From: Siphonodentalium dalli
Lineage: Eukaryota > Mollusca > Scaphopoda > Gadilida > Siphonodentaliidae
Assembly (NCBI GenBank): GCA_032622095.1
Contig: CP136065.1
Span: forward strand, 215,556,151-215,620,150
DNA length: 64,000 bases
Direction of reading: 5' to 3'
Below the pieces are notes generated by a model that was given only the letters and a program-made list of their open reading frames with translations, was not told the DNA's origin and ran no database searches. The position numbers and the translations under genes are program-made. Shown piece by piece: positions 11,389 through 23,169 of the stretch (position 1 is its first letter; each line of letters begins with the position of its first letter).

Positions 11389-11602
11389 TTATTTTTGACT
11401 GGCTAAAACTGCTCTGACGGCAGACTGTCTGTTCGTCATTAGCGTAATATAGCTTCCGGTGAGCAAGGCATGGTACCCTTTTTGCGGGCCCAGGACATTG
11501 TGGCATCCACCATTGCTCACTAGTCCGTTGCTTGCCAGTGATCGGTGGTTTCTATGGGTGGTGGGGTTAACCTCCATCCATGCGGTCTTTCCTCTGCCAA
11601 TA
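11389..11602 (-). CDS. Doubtful downstream exon of the PAN gene
   Basis: On the minus strand an acceptor, CTTTTCAG, ends at about 11603. The sequence after it (TTTTATTGGCAGAGGAAAGA) closely resembles the micro-exon of the lectin-like gene at 54243-54277. Read in the same phase as that micro-exon (phase 2) it stays open for about 70 codons to a TAA at 11389. However, the PAN exon upstream ends in phase 1. A direct join would therefore use a different frame that stops after about 28 codons. Either an exon is missing between them, as the lectin-like gene suggests, or the locus has decayed. Confidence 0.25.
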
Positions 11603-11687
11603 AAACTGAAAAGTTATGATATATGTCCTTGGCAATGAAACAGCGATGTATACCAATAAATAAATTAAATGTATATAATTGAGATAC

Positions 11688-12009
11688 CTTCTGACGCCTG
11701 TGTGAAGCCTGTTCCATGTTTCCGGTATACTGAGGATCCACTTGTCGCCGTGTTGATGTTACTTGCCGAGAGTAAGCACACACGAGACGTCTCTTTGTAA
11801 GAGAAAATGTCACACCAAGATCGCTGATCACATGCTCCCGCGCATTCTATCGTCGAATGACATGGTTCAAAAATGTCATTAACAAAGTGTGATCCATCAG
11901 TGTCACTAAGAAAATAGTAGGTCCCGTTTGGGACTTGGCCTTCGGTGAAAACTGGGATGACAAGAACCAGAAATGACAACACCATTGCCAGCAATTTATT
12001 TCCTTCCAT
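11688..12009 (-). CDS. First exon of a secreted PAN/Apple-domain protein
   Basis: The exon begins ATG GAA GGA. Residues 1-25 form a signal peptide with a hydrophobic core (LLAMVLSFLVLVIPVF). The mature part contains the PAN/Apple pattern, with Cys spaced as in CHSTIECAGACDQRSWCDIF and a final VCLLS. PAN domains mediate protein or carbohydrate contact outside the cell. The exon ends GAA G|GTATCT, a good phase-1 donor. In the related minus-strand gene at 52-54.5 kb the first lectin exon begins in phase 1, so a signal peptide-PAN-lectin layout is plausible for this family. Here no lectin exon was found downstream within the window, so the gene looks partial. Start choice: this ATG directly precedes the signal peptide. 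Confidence 0.65.
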
Positions 12010-12059
12010 CTTGACCCGACGTCAATAAAATGCAAAAGGAACGTAGCAACAGATGTAAA

Positions 12060-12075
12060 CCTGTTTATAATGTAC
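12060..12075 (-). promoter_or_regulatory. Possible TATA box of the PAN gene
   Basis: The minus strand reads CATTATAAACAG about 55-65 nt before the ATG of the PAN exon. Position and sequence fit a TATA-like element, but AT-rich DNA makes such words common. Confidence 0.25.
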
Positions 12076-12690
12076 GTTTACATACAAACACTTAAACGAT
12101 GGACCTATTATATTGCATGCTTGTCAATTATAGTCTGACACGACGTAAAGACACTCCCAAATACATAGCACACCCAATGCTATTCCTTCGCCGTGAAACA
12201 TCCATAGATCAGGCATTCAATGATTGTGTTCATCGTTCTTCCCGGGTGCCAATCCCTGTATTGATTTCTCGTGGCCCACAAGGCAGTGAGATCGAAGTTG
12301 ACTTCACATTGTTCGTGACAACCTTTTGGAACTATACCTACCCAGCGTGACACTATTATATAGACAATGCATGCATTGGAATTGAGTATATGCCAATATA
12401 GTTGTCCGAAAGGAGGAGGACTCTTTTGGCATAGTCCACGACAAGACGTACATTATTTATTATATTGTATCGAACTGTTGGAGTCAATTCTCACACAATT
12501 TCTCTGTCTGATTTTGTCGCATTTTATTCAACGTGAATTTTCGAAAGCAGTCTCAGATTTTACAATTTACTGCAATCGTTTGACGATGGCAGGGGAGCAT
12601 AAATGTCGTATTAGTTATACAACTAGCATCATCTCTTCGTGGTTTGTGTATTCATTTCTATAAAAACATCGTCAGCAAAGACATTTTGGT
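12076..12690. other. Upstream region of the PAN gene, nothing else seen
   Basis: Two short plus-strand open frames here have no recognisable domain and are probably chance. Confidence 0.35.
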
Positions 12691-12880
12691 GAAATTTCAG
12701 AAGCTAAAGGTACATACCCCGATCTAACACCCATAAATTACTATTTCTTCGGCTTCTGTGGAAAAAGGTAAAAAATATTTTAATTGATTCGAGAAACCCA
12801 CCCATCAAAGCAGTCCTCAGATTTCGATTTTTGTAATATGTTATTTTTCACCAGCTGGAATATTTGGCGGCCTGGTAAAA
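12691..12880 (-). repeat. Dispersed repeat fragment (inverted relative to 3760-3840)
   Basis: About 12785-12860 is similar to the reverse complement of 3760-3840 (shared CCCACCCATCAAAG and TTATTTTTCACC words). Preceding sequence also resembles the 3460 region (AAAGGTAC). Non-coding. Confidence 0.4.
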
Positions 12881-12939
12881 ATTTCACTGACTTCTTTCAG
12901 AAATAGTACAGACATACACGGACACCGTTACACGATGTC

Positions 12940-13048
12940 ACGCAAGGTCACGGCTCGATGCATATGATTAGCGCATCATTACCGATCGAGAGGTCACAGG
13001 AGGTCACGGCTCGATGCATAGCATCAGCGCATCATTACCGATCGCAAA
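12940..13048 (+). repeat. Two-copy tandem repeat, about 58-bp unit
   Basis: GGTCACGGCTCGATGCATA followed by AGCGCATCATTACCGATCG occurs twice in succession (about 12950-12988 and 13007-13045), with a few differences. Nothing coding. Confidence 0.6.
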
Positions 13049-14019
13049 TTAATTCAGAATGAAAAGATGATGAAAAGTTTTGCCATCAACAAGAATACGA
13101 TATGTTGTGATAGATAACGACGGATACATACATAAGACTTATTTACAAATTGGTAGTCATGTTTTATTCATGAAAATATAGATGTTATATGGCGCCACAC
13201 TGGTTGCACGTAGAAATATTGTGCTTACTTTTGTAATAACATGCATGGGGAATTCCAATTTGAACTAGAAATCACCATATATGGAAGTTGTAAAGCACAC
13301 TCGCCCATCGTCAAAAATAAAATATGATAGGAATTTTTCAGCGAATATGATAACGTGATTGTTATTGTTATTTTTATTGAGTATATTTAGTAATGAACTA
13401 ATTTCGATAACTAAATTGGCTTTTGATTAAATTCCGTTGTTGTTACCCACGAGCCCTACACCATTCGATTATAGGCATGATGCCCCATACATTCCTGTCA
13501 CATTCTTGTTTTGGAATAGTTTAGTGATAAATCGATGTTGAAAACCCTATTTTCGCACAAAACAATGTGCGCTTGCATTAAAATGCACTTTTCTAATACT
13601 TTAAAAGCACAATTTTCTGATAACGTATTTGGCGCTAATTTACGCTAATATCCGACTATTGATACTATAAAGGTTTTTAGCTTTTTTCGATAAATTTCTC
13701 TAAATACAGTCCGATATTCTGGGTGCTGTGAACGATAGAAATTGAACAGTTGGTATATATTTATTTTCAACATCTGTTGAACGCTTGGTAAACATCCAGC
13801 AACCAATGGAAAATATGACGACTGCTTGAGGTTTAGTCACCCTAATCGCGAATTTTAACACTATTTTATCAACACATGTGATCTAACAGTTGGTGATTAT
13901 TATTATTACTTTAAACTGATTCACTCAATGAAATAGTCTTTTAAAACACCCCACACAGTCATCTTAACTGTATATAGCCGTTTTGTTCTAATCTTCCTTG
14001 ATCTGTCGAAACTTCAGTC
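13049..14019. other. Non-coding, nothing specific seen
   Basis: AT-rich sequence with no gene, repeat or RNA feature that I can support. Confidence 0.4.
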
Positions 14020-14260
14020 GTGGCGAAACGGGAGTGATGAAGTTATGTGGCGACAGTGTGTTTGGGGTATCAAACTTAACTTTGGTCAAAATGTTAAACA
14101 GTTGGAAATGTCATGCCTGCCACAAAATTACTTGGAAATTGTAATATAGTACCGTATACAAGTTGTTCTTTTTAGACCAACAGTAGCATATTATTATACT
14201 TTTTGTCAAAAAATGTTGGTCTGAAATTATCAAGTTAGTAGTTTCCAGATGTCACTTAGA
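14020..14260 (+). repeat. Dispersed repeat A, diverged copy (pairs with about 32485-32840)
   Basis: Shared order of words with 32485-32840: GTGGCGACAG, AACTTTGGTCAAA, CAGTTGGAAAT, CCTGCCA, TTGGTCTGAAAT and further TTGGAAA blocks. The 32.5-kb copy lies inside a 1.5-kb TIR element. Function unknown. Confidence 0.45.
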
Positions 14261-16513
14261 TATTTTCGCAAGGATAAATATTTAATGATTTTAAAAATAT
14301 ATTAATATAAAACAAAAAAATAATGACATTAAGAAGGACAATCCCTGGTCACCCCCCCCCCCCCCCCCAATCACTCTTTCACATAAAGATTAATAAATTT
14401 TTAATAAATGATATATATAAAAATACTTCTAGTTCATGAAAACCCGTGCCTGTTAGATTTTAAGGTTTAGTCATTAATTGTGAACCGACCAGAAAACGAT
14501 GATTTAATTTGGCCAAAGTTTTTTTCATTTGGCTAATAAAATTTTCATTTGGCTAAAGTTTTTTTCGGTCCAGCGCGAACACTGCTGAAATGGCCATCAG
14601 TTGGAAATATCTAACAGATGGAAATTTTTAGGTAACAGTTATAGATTTGTATTGGTAGAATATTATCTCAACGGGCGTAGCTTAAGTAGAGATTATGATA
14701 AAACATAAAATTAAATTTATCTCAATCTGTTTATTAGGCAATTCACACGAGTAACATACTCGTCAAAATCGTCATGAACATTGTAGTCAGGAGGCAGGTC
14801 AGAGAAACGGTGGCTAGAACAATTTTTGCTAAACATTTTTAGTACCATATGCCAACATTTTCTAGTTACCTCTGTCAAGGCCAAAGGTCATGGTCAAATT
14901 AGATAAGCCAGATTTGCATAAATTGGACTCAAAAAAACCTTTTTTTTTACATTTTCGAGTGAAAGGGCTAAAACTACCAGAAACTTTGTGTTCACATTAA
15001 AGGTTCCCTCCCCATTCCTCTCACGTTGATTAGGTTGACAAATGTGTTGTCCATGACTAAAGTTGCTATGCAATTAAATTACGATAGCAACGAGTCAAAA
15101 TTATAACTTTAATCATTTTATTTTTATGCCAAATATACCAAACTTTGTATATTGTTCACAATTTAATTGTTACTTGGCATATGTGCTTCAAAAACATATA
15201 TATTAATGATTACATTCTCTCTTGCTCTCTTAGTTATATACATTGGATTAAGAACTGTTCTGTTGCATTTTCCCTACTTTTACTATTATTTTCGTGAAAA
15301 CACGTGAACTCTAAATAACTTTCAAAATTGCGGACAATTTATTGTATTCAACAAACTCGGAAACATGAATACACGCATGCATGCATATAATGCTGTTATA
15401 ATTGATTAAATAAATTAACTTTTTGAACATGGAATATTCATAATAATGTTGAAGCTAATATAGATTAACCCAAACTATGAACCACAAGGGCTTGTAACTT
15501 GTCCCCCTGCCAATATGCGTCATCCCTAAACACATACACGGGGCCCCTGGTTTATGTCGAGCAATATAATATACAGAGACTAAATAGTGCAGCGACAAAA
15601 CTCCAAAAGTGGTCTGGTATCCCATACCCACGGTAGAACAAGTTGAAACCAATTTTTCTTGAAGGAGAAACATATATTATTCACGAAATTGATAGTGAAT
15701 AATATCGGAATTGGTGGTGGTTATTGTCAAATCGACGAAGAAAGATACCCAGTCACTTTTTCCAGAAATTAACGATTTTGGTCAGGCGAACGCTGTGGTG
15801 AAGTTATTTGCCAAGATTGTTTATTTGCCAAGATTGTTTGTGTTAATATTGCCATATCATACCATATCTCTACTTTATAGGAAAAAAGTGTTGGTAAATT
15901 TGGATTGTCCTGCCATTTGGAGCCGAAACATTTATTTTCTGCTGAAACATCTCTCGTTTTCACGGAAAGTTTTTTTTCAAACATTTTTATTAAACGGATA
16001 TTGCAATAACGCCAACATAATTAATTCATATGGTGCAGTAGTTATGTAACAAGCATACGGATAAAGAAGTTAACAGAAAGTTTGAACGGTTTGCGAGATA
16101 CTTGATTTTAGCTACCCCACCCACAAACGCGCTTTGGTCGAAAAATTACATATTTTTGATAACGACTTTACAACAATTTTCTAATTGATCTTAATGTGAC
16201 CCAATATAAATCTTGTACTGACAGGGGTGTCCAGAGATGCTGTTTCATTGCTTGCAGATATGTTTAGGCTTCCATACCCCAGTAACCACAACATATTTTA
16301 TTGATACCAGGTAATTCTGTATGAACGGAGAATGTTAGAGCGTCCCTAAGCTAATTATTGACACATCTGCACATAATTAACTGAATGGGGTATATAACGT
16401 CTCACATAAGAACCCCCGTGCGTAAAAATCAAAATATGGCCGTATACTGGCATATTTCCATATCCGTAATCGTATTCGTGATTTTTGCGAAAGGTCTCTA
16501 GTACATATAATTT
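14261..16513. other. Non-coding; poly-C run and an inverted repeat partner of 27.6-27.8 kb
   Basis: A poly-C run lies at about 14350-14367. About 14790-14900 (GGAGGCAGG, TTTTTGCTAAACATTTTTAG, ACCATATGCCAACAT) is similar to the reverse complement of about 27680-27780, so a dispersed repeat is present in both orientations. The rest of the interval shows no gene. Confidence 0.4.
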
Positions 16514-18714
16514 TAAATGGATACTGTACCCAAACTGTTGTTGTTGGTTTCTATAGTCTCCGAGTCGGAGAATAAGGTAACACTTTTTCCATTATTTGAC
16601 AGTCTGTTGAGTACGAAGTAGTGTTACGGATGGCAAATTTACCGGAATGCAAAATTACAAATTGTCGTTGTCGAGTAATTTTTGTACAGTTTTCAACCAA
16701 ATAAATCAAATAAAAGTTATATTATATGCATACTAGTCCCATATACTCATTTAAGTTATTGTACCGTCACTAGTCAGTGAGTGGCTTGAGTTTTCTCCCC
16801 GTATCAGCATAATGTTTCAAACGATCGTGTGTCCAATGGGTTTACTATTCCAGTATCCCTCAATTATAATTTGATTACGTTTTGTACACGGAAATTCGTA
16901 TTTTAATTTACGCCATTTTATGGCTCCAGCCATAAATTCAATTTATATTAAATTATTAACTTTTAAATAATTAAATTTTAAGATAGCCTATTAACCTGAG
17001 CGTTTACAGAATACATCTTCGACTCAAATTACTTATTAGCTCAACTTACTTTTGTAAGTTTGAGCTATTGCCATGGTTTGGCGTCCGTCGTCCGTGTGTC
17101 CGTGTGTCCGTGTGTGCGTGTGTGCGTGTGTGCGTGTGTCCGTGTGTCCGTCAACAATTTCCTTTGGCGCGGGCTACAGGTTGTACCTTTGGTCTGATCT
17201 TCATGAAATTTGTTATGATTGTTGACTTTGACATGTAGATGGGAACGAGTCATTTTGGGGTCATTCGGCCAAAAAACATGGCCGCTGGCAGCCATCTTGG
17301 ATTTCAAGATTCAATCCTTTGGCGCGGGCTACAGGTCGTAGCTTCGATCGGAACATCATGAAATTTGTCATGGATGTTAACAATGACATGTAGATGGGAA
17401 CGAGGGATTTTGGGGTCGTTCAGCCGAAAAACATGGCCGCCAGCAGCCATCTTGGATTTTACTCTTTGCATGACTAAATCCTTTGGCCCGGGCTACAGGT
17501 CGTACCTTTGGTCTGATCTTTATGAAATTTGTCATGAATGTTGACATTGACATGTAGATGGGAACGAGTCATTTTGGGGTCATTCGGCCAAAAAACATGG
17601 CCGCTGGCAGCCATCTTGGATTTCAAGATTCAATCCATTGGCGCGGGCTACAGATCGTACTGTTCCCCTGATCATCATGAAATTTGTCATTGATGTTAAT
17701 AATGACATGTAGATGGGAACGAGTGATTTTGGTGTCGTTCGGCCAAAAAACATGGCCGCCAGCAGCCATCTTGGATTTTACTCTTTGCATGACTAAATCT
17801 TTTGGCGCGGGCTACAGGTTGTACCTTTGGTCTAATCTTTATGAAATTTGTCATGAATGTTGACATTGACATGTAAATGGGAACGAATCATTGTGGGGTC
17901 ATTCGGCCAAAAAACATGGCCGCTGGCGGCCATCTTAGATTTCAAAATTCAATCCATTGGCGCGGGCTACAGGTCGTACTGTTCGTCTGATCATCATGAA
18001 ATTTGTCATTGATGTTAATAATGACATGTAGATGGGATCGAGTCGTTTTGGGGTCATTCGGTCAAAAAACATGGCCACCAGCATTTTACTCTTTGCATGA
18101 CTAAATCCTTTGGCGTGGGCTACAGGTCATACCTTTGGTCTGATCTTTATTAAATTTGTCATGGATGTTAACACTGACATGTAGATGGGAACGAGTTGTA
18201 CCTTTGGTCTAATCTTTATGAAATTTGTCATGAATGTTGACATTGACATGTAGATGGGAACGAATCATTGTGGGGTCATTCGGCCAAATAACATGGCTGC
18301 CAGCGGCCATCTTGGATTTCATAAATTCAATCCATTGGCGCGGTCTACAGGTCGTACTGTTCGTCTGATCATTATGAAATTTGTAGGTCGTAGCTGTGGT
18401 CAGATCTTCATCGTCATGGATGTTAACAATTATACGTAGATGGGAACGAGTCCTTTTGGGGTCAATTGGTAAAAAAAAATGGCCACCAGCAGCCATCTTG
18501 TATCTTACTCTTTGCATCACTAAATCCTTTGGCGCAGGTTAGACATTTCAATTAGCACCTTTCCTATTCCTCCATTTACTGTCAACCATTAAATTATTCC
18601 CCTACCTAAGTTGGGCTACAGTGTCATTGACACTTTCATGTTTCTATATATTATCGATAATAGTTCGTTGTTATCACTGGAAATTTATTGAAAATGGCGT
18701 ACAGTACCCCCTTA
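16514..18714 (+). mobile_element. MITE-like element interrupted by a satellite-bearing insertion
   Basis: The outer parts (16514-17036 and about 18640-18714) match, in order, a shorter copy at 54871-55318. Shared blocks include GGTTTCTATAGTCTC, TTGTCGTTGTCGAGTAATTT and TTTATTGAAAATG. In the 55-kb copy the two parts are joined directly (ACTTAT then TGTGCTATATATTATCG). That copy therefore acts as an empty-site reference, and the 17037-18640 material here is an insertion. No coding capacity. Confidence 0.6.
17037..18640 (+). repeat. Satellite block with about 160-bp units in alternating pairs
   Basis: The block starts with a hairpin (GCTCAACTTAC..GTAAGTTTGAGC) and a GTGTGTCC/GTGTGTGC minisatellite at about 17090-17152. 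Nine repeats then share ATGTAGATGGGAACGAG, found at about 17231, 17387, 17550, 17704, 17869, 18023, 18177, 18246 and 18434. Spacing is mostly 154-165 bp. Two subtypes alternate: one with TTGACATTGACATG and GCTGGCAGCCATCTTGGATTTCA, the other with TTAATAATGACATG and a TTTACTCTTTGCATGACTAAATC tail. The block is therefore a higher-order dimer of about 318 bp. Minus-strand frames through it are shadows of the repeat. Confidence 0.8.
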
Positions 18715-19265
18715 ATACGTCGTTTACAGATACATAAATGGCGCACCGCTGGAATCAGGGACGATTAGAAAAATTGGCTCAGAGTTAATGAACACTTTTA
18801 TTGTTGGTGGTTTCTACCAAACTTATGTGTGGTCATCTCCATGGTATAGGTAGGAGTATAATGATGTGGTTTAAGTATACATATGTTGCATTGTGGCGTC
18901 GTCCCCGTCAGGGATGACGAGAGGGGCACAAAATTTACCGAGCTATTATCTCCATTGTATAGGAAATATGTGCTATGATTCAAAGAAAGTGCAACCACCG
19001 GCTTGATTATTAGGATTGGAGCACCTCGACACAAGAATGCTTTGAGTCTGAAAACGAAATCGTTTGGGAACAGAAACGAGTGACTCTCCCATTTTCACAA
19101 GTATCACGTACGTCAATTTGAATGTCGCTTCAAGAAATCAAGCAACAATTATTTTGCGTTAGTATTATGAACTTCCTTGTTCAGACTTCTTAATAGCGGA
19201 CATTTTGGCTCGAGTGTATGTAAGTCATCGACCTCCTGGCTGTGTTCATACTTGAACATATTTAC
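18715..19265. other. Non-coding, nothing specific seen
   Basis: No gene or clear repeat. Confidence 0.35.
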
Positions 19266-19560
19266 GAGAAATCATTTCTATTCACGTTGCAAACTACTGA
19301 GCAAATGGGCGTTATTTTTCAAAGTGGTGTTCAAATATCTGATGGAGGCTGTTCAGTAGACAAATTGTTGAATTCGATTTTGACATTGTGCTTTCTTAAA
19401 TACCATCTACATACCAACTCCAGGGAATTGTGCTTCGTGTAATAATGTTTAAATTATATCTATTCATGTTAAGAACTACTGAGCAAATTGACGTTATCTT
19501 TTACAGTTGTGTTGAGATATCTTATAGAGGCTGTTCAGTAGACACATTGTTGATACTTGG
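19266..19560 (+). repeat. Two-copy tandem repeat, about 185-bp period
   Basis: About 19278-19372 and 19461-19555 share CTACTGAGCAAAT, ACGTTAT/GCGTTAT, ATATCTTAT/ATATCTGAT and AGGCTGTTCAGTAGACA. Overlapping open frames are products of the repeat. Confidence 0.6.
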
Positions 19561-20680
19561 CCAACATTTATACAATTGTCTCTACTTGTTCCTTATGTGT
19601 ATACTAACAGGGTTACCCGGCGTTGCCCAGGTTAATGTATGCTGTGGATATTTGTTGGGAATAGAGAATGCTCTTGCTTAAAGTGTTATACGTTTACTCA
19701 TAAATTGTATATTCAAATAGCATCACAAAACATGATTATTACAGTCATGGAATATAAGTAGTGGCCCACCTTGTCAATTGTCATTCTGTTTATCGCGATT
19801 AATCCGTTCCACCAATAATGAAGTATTTATTTGTTTACAACTGCGTATACATTAGACGTTACAATATGATACATGAACATCATAAACACATTAGTGCAAT
19901 AAAAGATGATAATTGGGTTTTACATATTGAGATGTATCAATCAATCTAGTAGGTTGGACTAAGATCTCGAGGACACCTGGCTATCATAACTCCATGAAGA
20001 TACAGATGTTTCAAAGAAATTGCTAGGTGCTCCTCTGTTCATGGTGCTATATATTGGCTAAATATTCTTAGTTTAAACGAAATGTTGCTGCGCATATATA
20101 TCAGCTACATGTGCCAGGCACAGAGCGAGATTTTGAGTTGTTTATGTCAGTCGATGAGTCTGTACTAAAACCCTTGTCAGATGTCAGTATTGGTAGGATC
20201 CTGAAAAGTCTTGTGCTACTAACTGCATTTTCTTGTATATCAGAAGAAACTATATTTGACTGCTCACTGTGACCACTATTTTTGAACAGGCCTTCCATAT
20301 CTCTTGACAAATTGTAACTTTTTGTGGAAACTGTATTGAATGGAACAGACTAAATTTTGTTAGTATATATATGCAATCCTCTGACAGTTCGAGGTCTCAG
20401 TTTGCACGAATAAATGTATCTCTTCAATAGAATGATAAATATACGTTTAATGCTTCTTCTAGTTATCTCTTTTTGCTAGCTCATTGTGTGAACGCCTTGA
20501 TTGCCATTCCCATATAAATATGACTGTTAAGAAGATACAATTGTTCAAGTGACTTATGTGGGTCACCATATGTCGGGGTTGTGAAATGTGAACGCCCAAC
20601 TACTTAAAATGATATGGAGATGGCCTGGTGACTGTATATAACTTATATGTGGATATCGGCGAATAGCAATCTTATCAATG
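19561..20680. other. Non-coding, nothing specific seen
   Basis: No supported gene. A GTTACCCGGCGTTGCCCAGG word lies at about 19611. It is GC-rich and partly self-complementary, in otherwise AT-rich DNA, and may be a transposon end. Confidence 0.3.
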
Positions 20681-22390
20681 ATAGTGCATATCCGCACGCC
20701 ATCCGTGACGCAAACGACACCAAATGTGATTTAATTCATGGTATATCATTAGAGAAAACCGTGTATGAATTTGGTGGAATTTGGTTTATTAAATCAATTG
20801 TTGATGCAACGCTGACTCGAACAACGCCATATTGCGAAGGTGATTATGTATTCGTTTGGTGGAAATCAGCGACAAAATTATTTCAGCATATTTTTTTAAT
20901 TTCCCCTCCCACCAACAGCGTCTTTTTAGAAAATTTTAACCCGCACCATTATCTTCCTTGTAAAAAGTTACCCCTCTTAGAACGCCTTGGTGCCATCTCG
21001 ATTGTACCGCGTGAAGTTATATATAGAACGCACACAGACAGACAAAAAGACAGACAGACAGCACGATTTTATTTCTTGTATCATTTGAGAAGAACGTGTC
21101 TGAATTTGATGGTAATTGGTACTAAAAATATTATGTATCAATTTTGGTGACCCTTCCGTCCCTATTTCGGACTCAAGCTGCACACACTAAGACTCATTAG
21201 AGATTAGAGATGCATATATATGAAATTGGTGAAAATTGGCGAGTATACAAATTCGTATCAAATTTAAGGTCCCCATATCTCTCACCCATAGGGCACCAAT
21301 TTGGTGTATCTAAACCACACGATAAGATTCCTCGTATCACGGAGAAGAATATGTATCAATCTGGTGGAAATCGGCACTAAACATATAGATATAATTTTGT
21401 GTGTCCCTCTCATCTCTATACACCACTGACTCGAATGGCCCCACATCCTTAAACCACACGATTACACTCCTGATATCATGGAGATGATTGTTTATAAGTT
21501 TGGTGATAATCGGCGACTAAACTATTTTTTTATCAAATTTGGTGCCAATCCCTCTCCTCTCCATCTCTCGCCCAAACAGCACCACTATGGCGTCTTTAAA
21601 TCACGATTAGATTCCTCGTATCATGGATAAGAACGTGTATCAATTTGGTGGAAATTGGCGCTAAAAAAATGTGCATCAATTTTGGTGGCCCTGTCCCTTT
21701 CAATGCAACCCTGGCTCGAATGAGGCCGAATTTGACAGATAAAACCCACACCATTAGACTCCTCATACCATGGGGATGATTTTGTATAAGTGTGGTGGCA
21801 ATCGGCGACTTATTATCAAATTTAGTGCCCACCCCCTCCCAATCTCTCATTCAAAAACAACAATTTGGCGTTGTTAAATCGCACAATTAGATTTCTTGTA
21901 TCACGAAGAAGAATATATAAGTTTTATCAATTTTGGTGCCCCTCTCCCCTTCCGCTCATCCCTGTCTCAAACGACGCCTCTTTTGACGTATTTAAACCAC
22001 ACCGTTGGATTCTTCATATCATGGGGATGATTATATGTAAGTTTCGTGGCAATCGGCGACAGAAAAAAAAATCTCCCCCCCCCCATTCCGGGCACCCCTG
22101 ACGCGAACGGCGCGACTTTTTCCATATTTAAACCACGACATTAGATTCCTCATATTATGGGGATGATTATATATAAGTTTGGTGGCAATCGGCGACAAAA
22201 AAATTTTCTGCCCCTCCCCCTTTTCTGCCCCTGTCAACAACGGCGTCACTTTAGAAAATTCTAACCCCGACCATTATCTTTCTCGTAAAAAGCTACTCCT
22301 AGTAGACCCCTTTGGCATCATCTAGATGGTCCCCTTTGAATTTCTATAGAACACAGAGACAGACAGACAGACAGACATTCGCAAATATAG
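20681..22390 (+). repeat. Diverged tandem repeat block, about 120-145 bp units
   Basis: At least seven units share a TTAGATTCCTC(G/A)TAT(C/T)A core followed by an AAGTTTGGTGG(A/C)AATCGGCG block, for example near 21325, 21462, 21607, 21753, 21887, 22004 and 22140. CAGACAGACAGA simple repeats cap the block at about 21038-21062 and 22350-22375. An open frame of 167 codons at 20647-21150 runs through the first units. Its composition follows the repeat and I do not regard it as a gene. Confidence 0.7.
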
Positions 22391-22539
22391 ATATAGACTG
22401 GTTGCGAATTTGTATTTGGATTTGTTTATCAGACAACCAAGCGGCTCTTAAAACATGATTGTTGTGACATTGTTGAGAGGCAGTGCATATGCGCTCAACA
22501 TATTTCATGTAACCCGGTGTGCATACTATTCTTCATTTA

Positions 22540-22810
22540 TATAATGGGTCACAATAGATATGTTAAACTTTGATAAACTTGGAAACTATATTCCCATAAC
22601 AGCCCACTGTCAATGCGGGTTTTATATTGACGACGCTTTGCATGTTTTCTTCCAGTGCCAATTATTTGAAGAAATGGCTAAATGGAATTTTTTGTTGATA
22701 GGGTTGAAGATATCCTCTTCGATCAAAGCAACCTATCCAATACTCTAACTGATAAATTGTTTAGCAGCACGCAGGTAGATCCCATTGACGGAAAACTTTC
22801 AAAATCCCAA
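22540..22810 (+). pseudogene. 3'-terminal fragment of a non-LTR retrotransposon (zinc-knuckle end of ORF2)
   Basis: The open stretch at 22560-22748 contains HCQCGFYIDDALHVFFQC, matching the Cys-x-Cys...His...Cys knuckle near the end of ORF2 in many APE-type LINEs, followed by the usual LFEEM..N.LL stretch. A +1 shift after LLIGL gives a further plausible tail (FDQSNLSNTLTDKLFSS). This is a 5'-truncated, frameshifted relic, in a different subfamily from the LINE at 35-40 kb. Confidence 0.5.
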
Positions 22811-23169
22811 TAAGCCTATATATTCGCCTATGTATTCGCCCATATTGTTATCCAAAGTCTCGGCTCATCTAGCCATATGACCTACATCCCCTCCGTAATA
22901 TATGTCCACTCACAACTCCAGACCTCACCCTGAATCTCGATCCCCTTTTTAGGTACTACATTCCAACTAAGCAAACTTTGAGACCAAGCATAATACAATA
23001 TTTTTTAAATATTATTATGCATTTCAATATTGTTAAGGGAGATGAGCAATACTCTAAGTTGAATAACTTGTTCTCCCATCCCTTTTGATTAACTCGTGTC
23101 ATTTTTCAGATTCTATGTGTCAAGTATAAAATGTAATAAAATCATATAGGGCTGGCGAATAAGAACGTT
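22811..23169. other. Non-coding, nothing specific seen
   Basis: AT-rich spacer between the LINE relic and the next repeat block. Confidence 0.35.

Noticed and set aside
11520-11831. 103-codon minus-strand frame overlapping the PAN exon
   Set aside because: It crosses the PAN exon in a different frame and runs through its intron. Only its last part may be exonic, in one of two phases.
17065-18520. Minus-strand frames over the 17-18.5 kb block
   Set aside because: By-products of the 160-bp satellite.
20647-21150. 167-codon open frame
   Set aside because: It runs across diverged tandem repeat units and a CAGACAGA simple repeat. No domain, and residue use follows the repeat.
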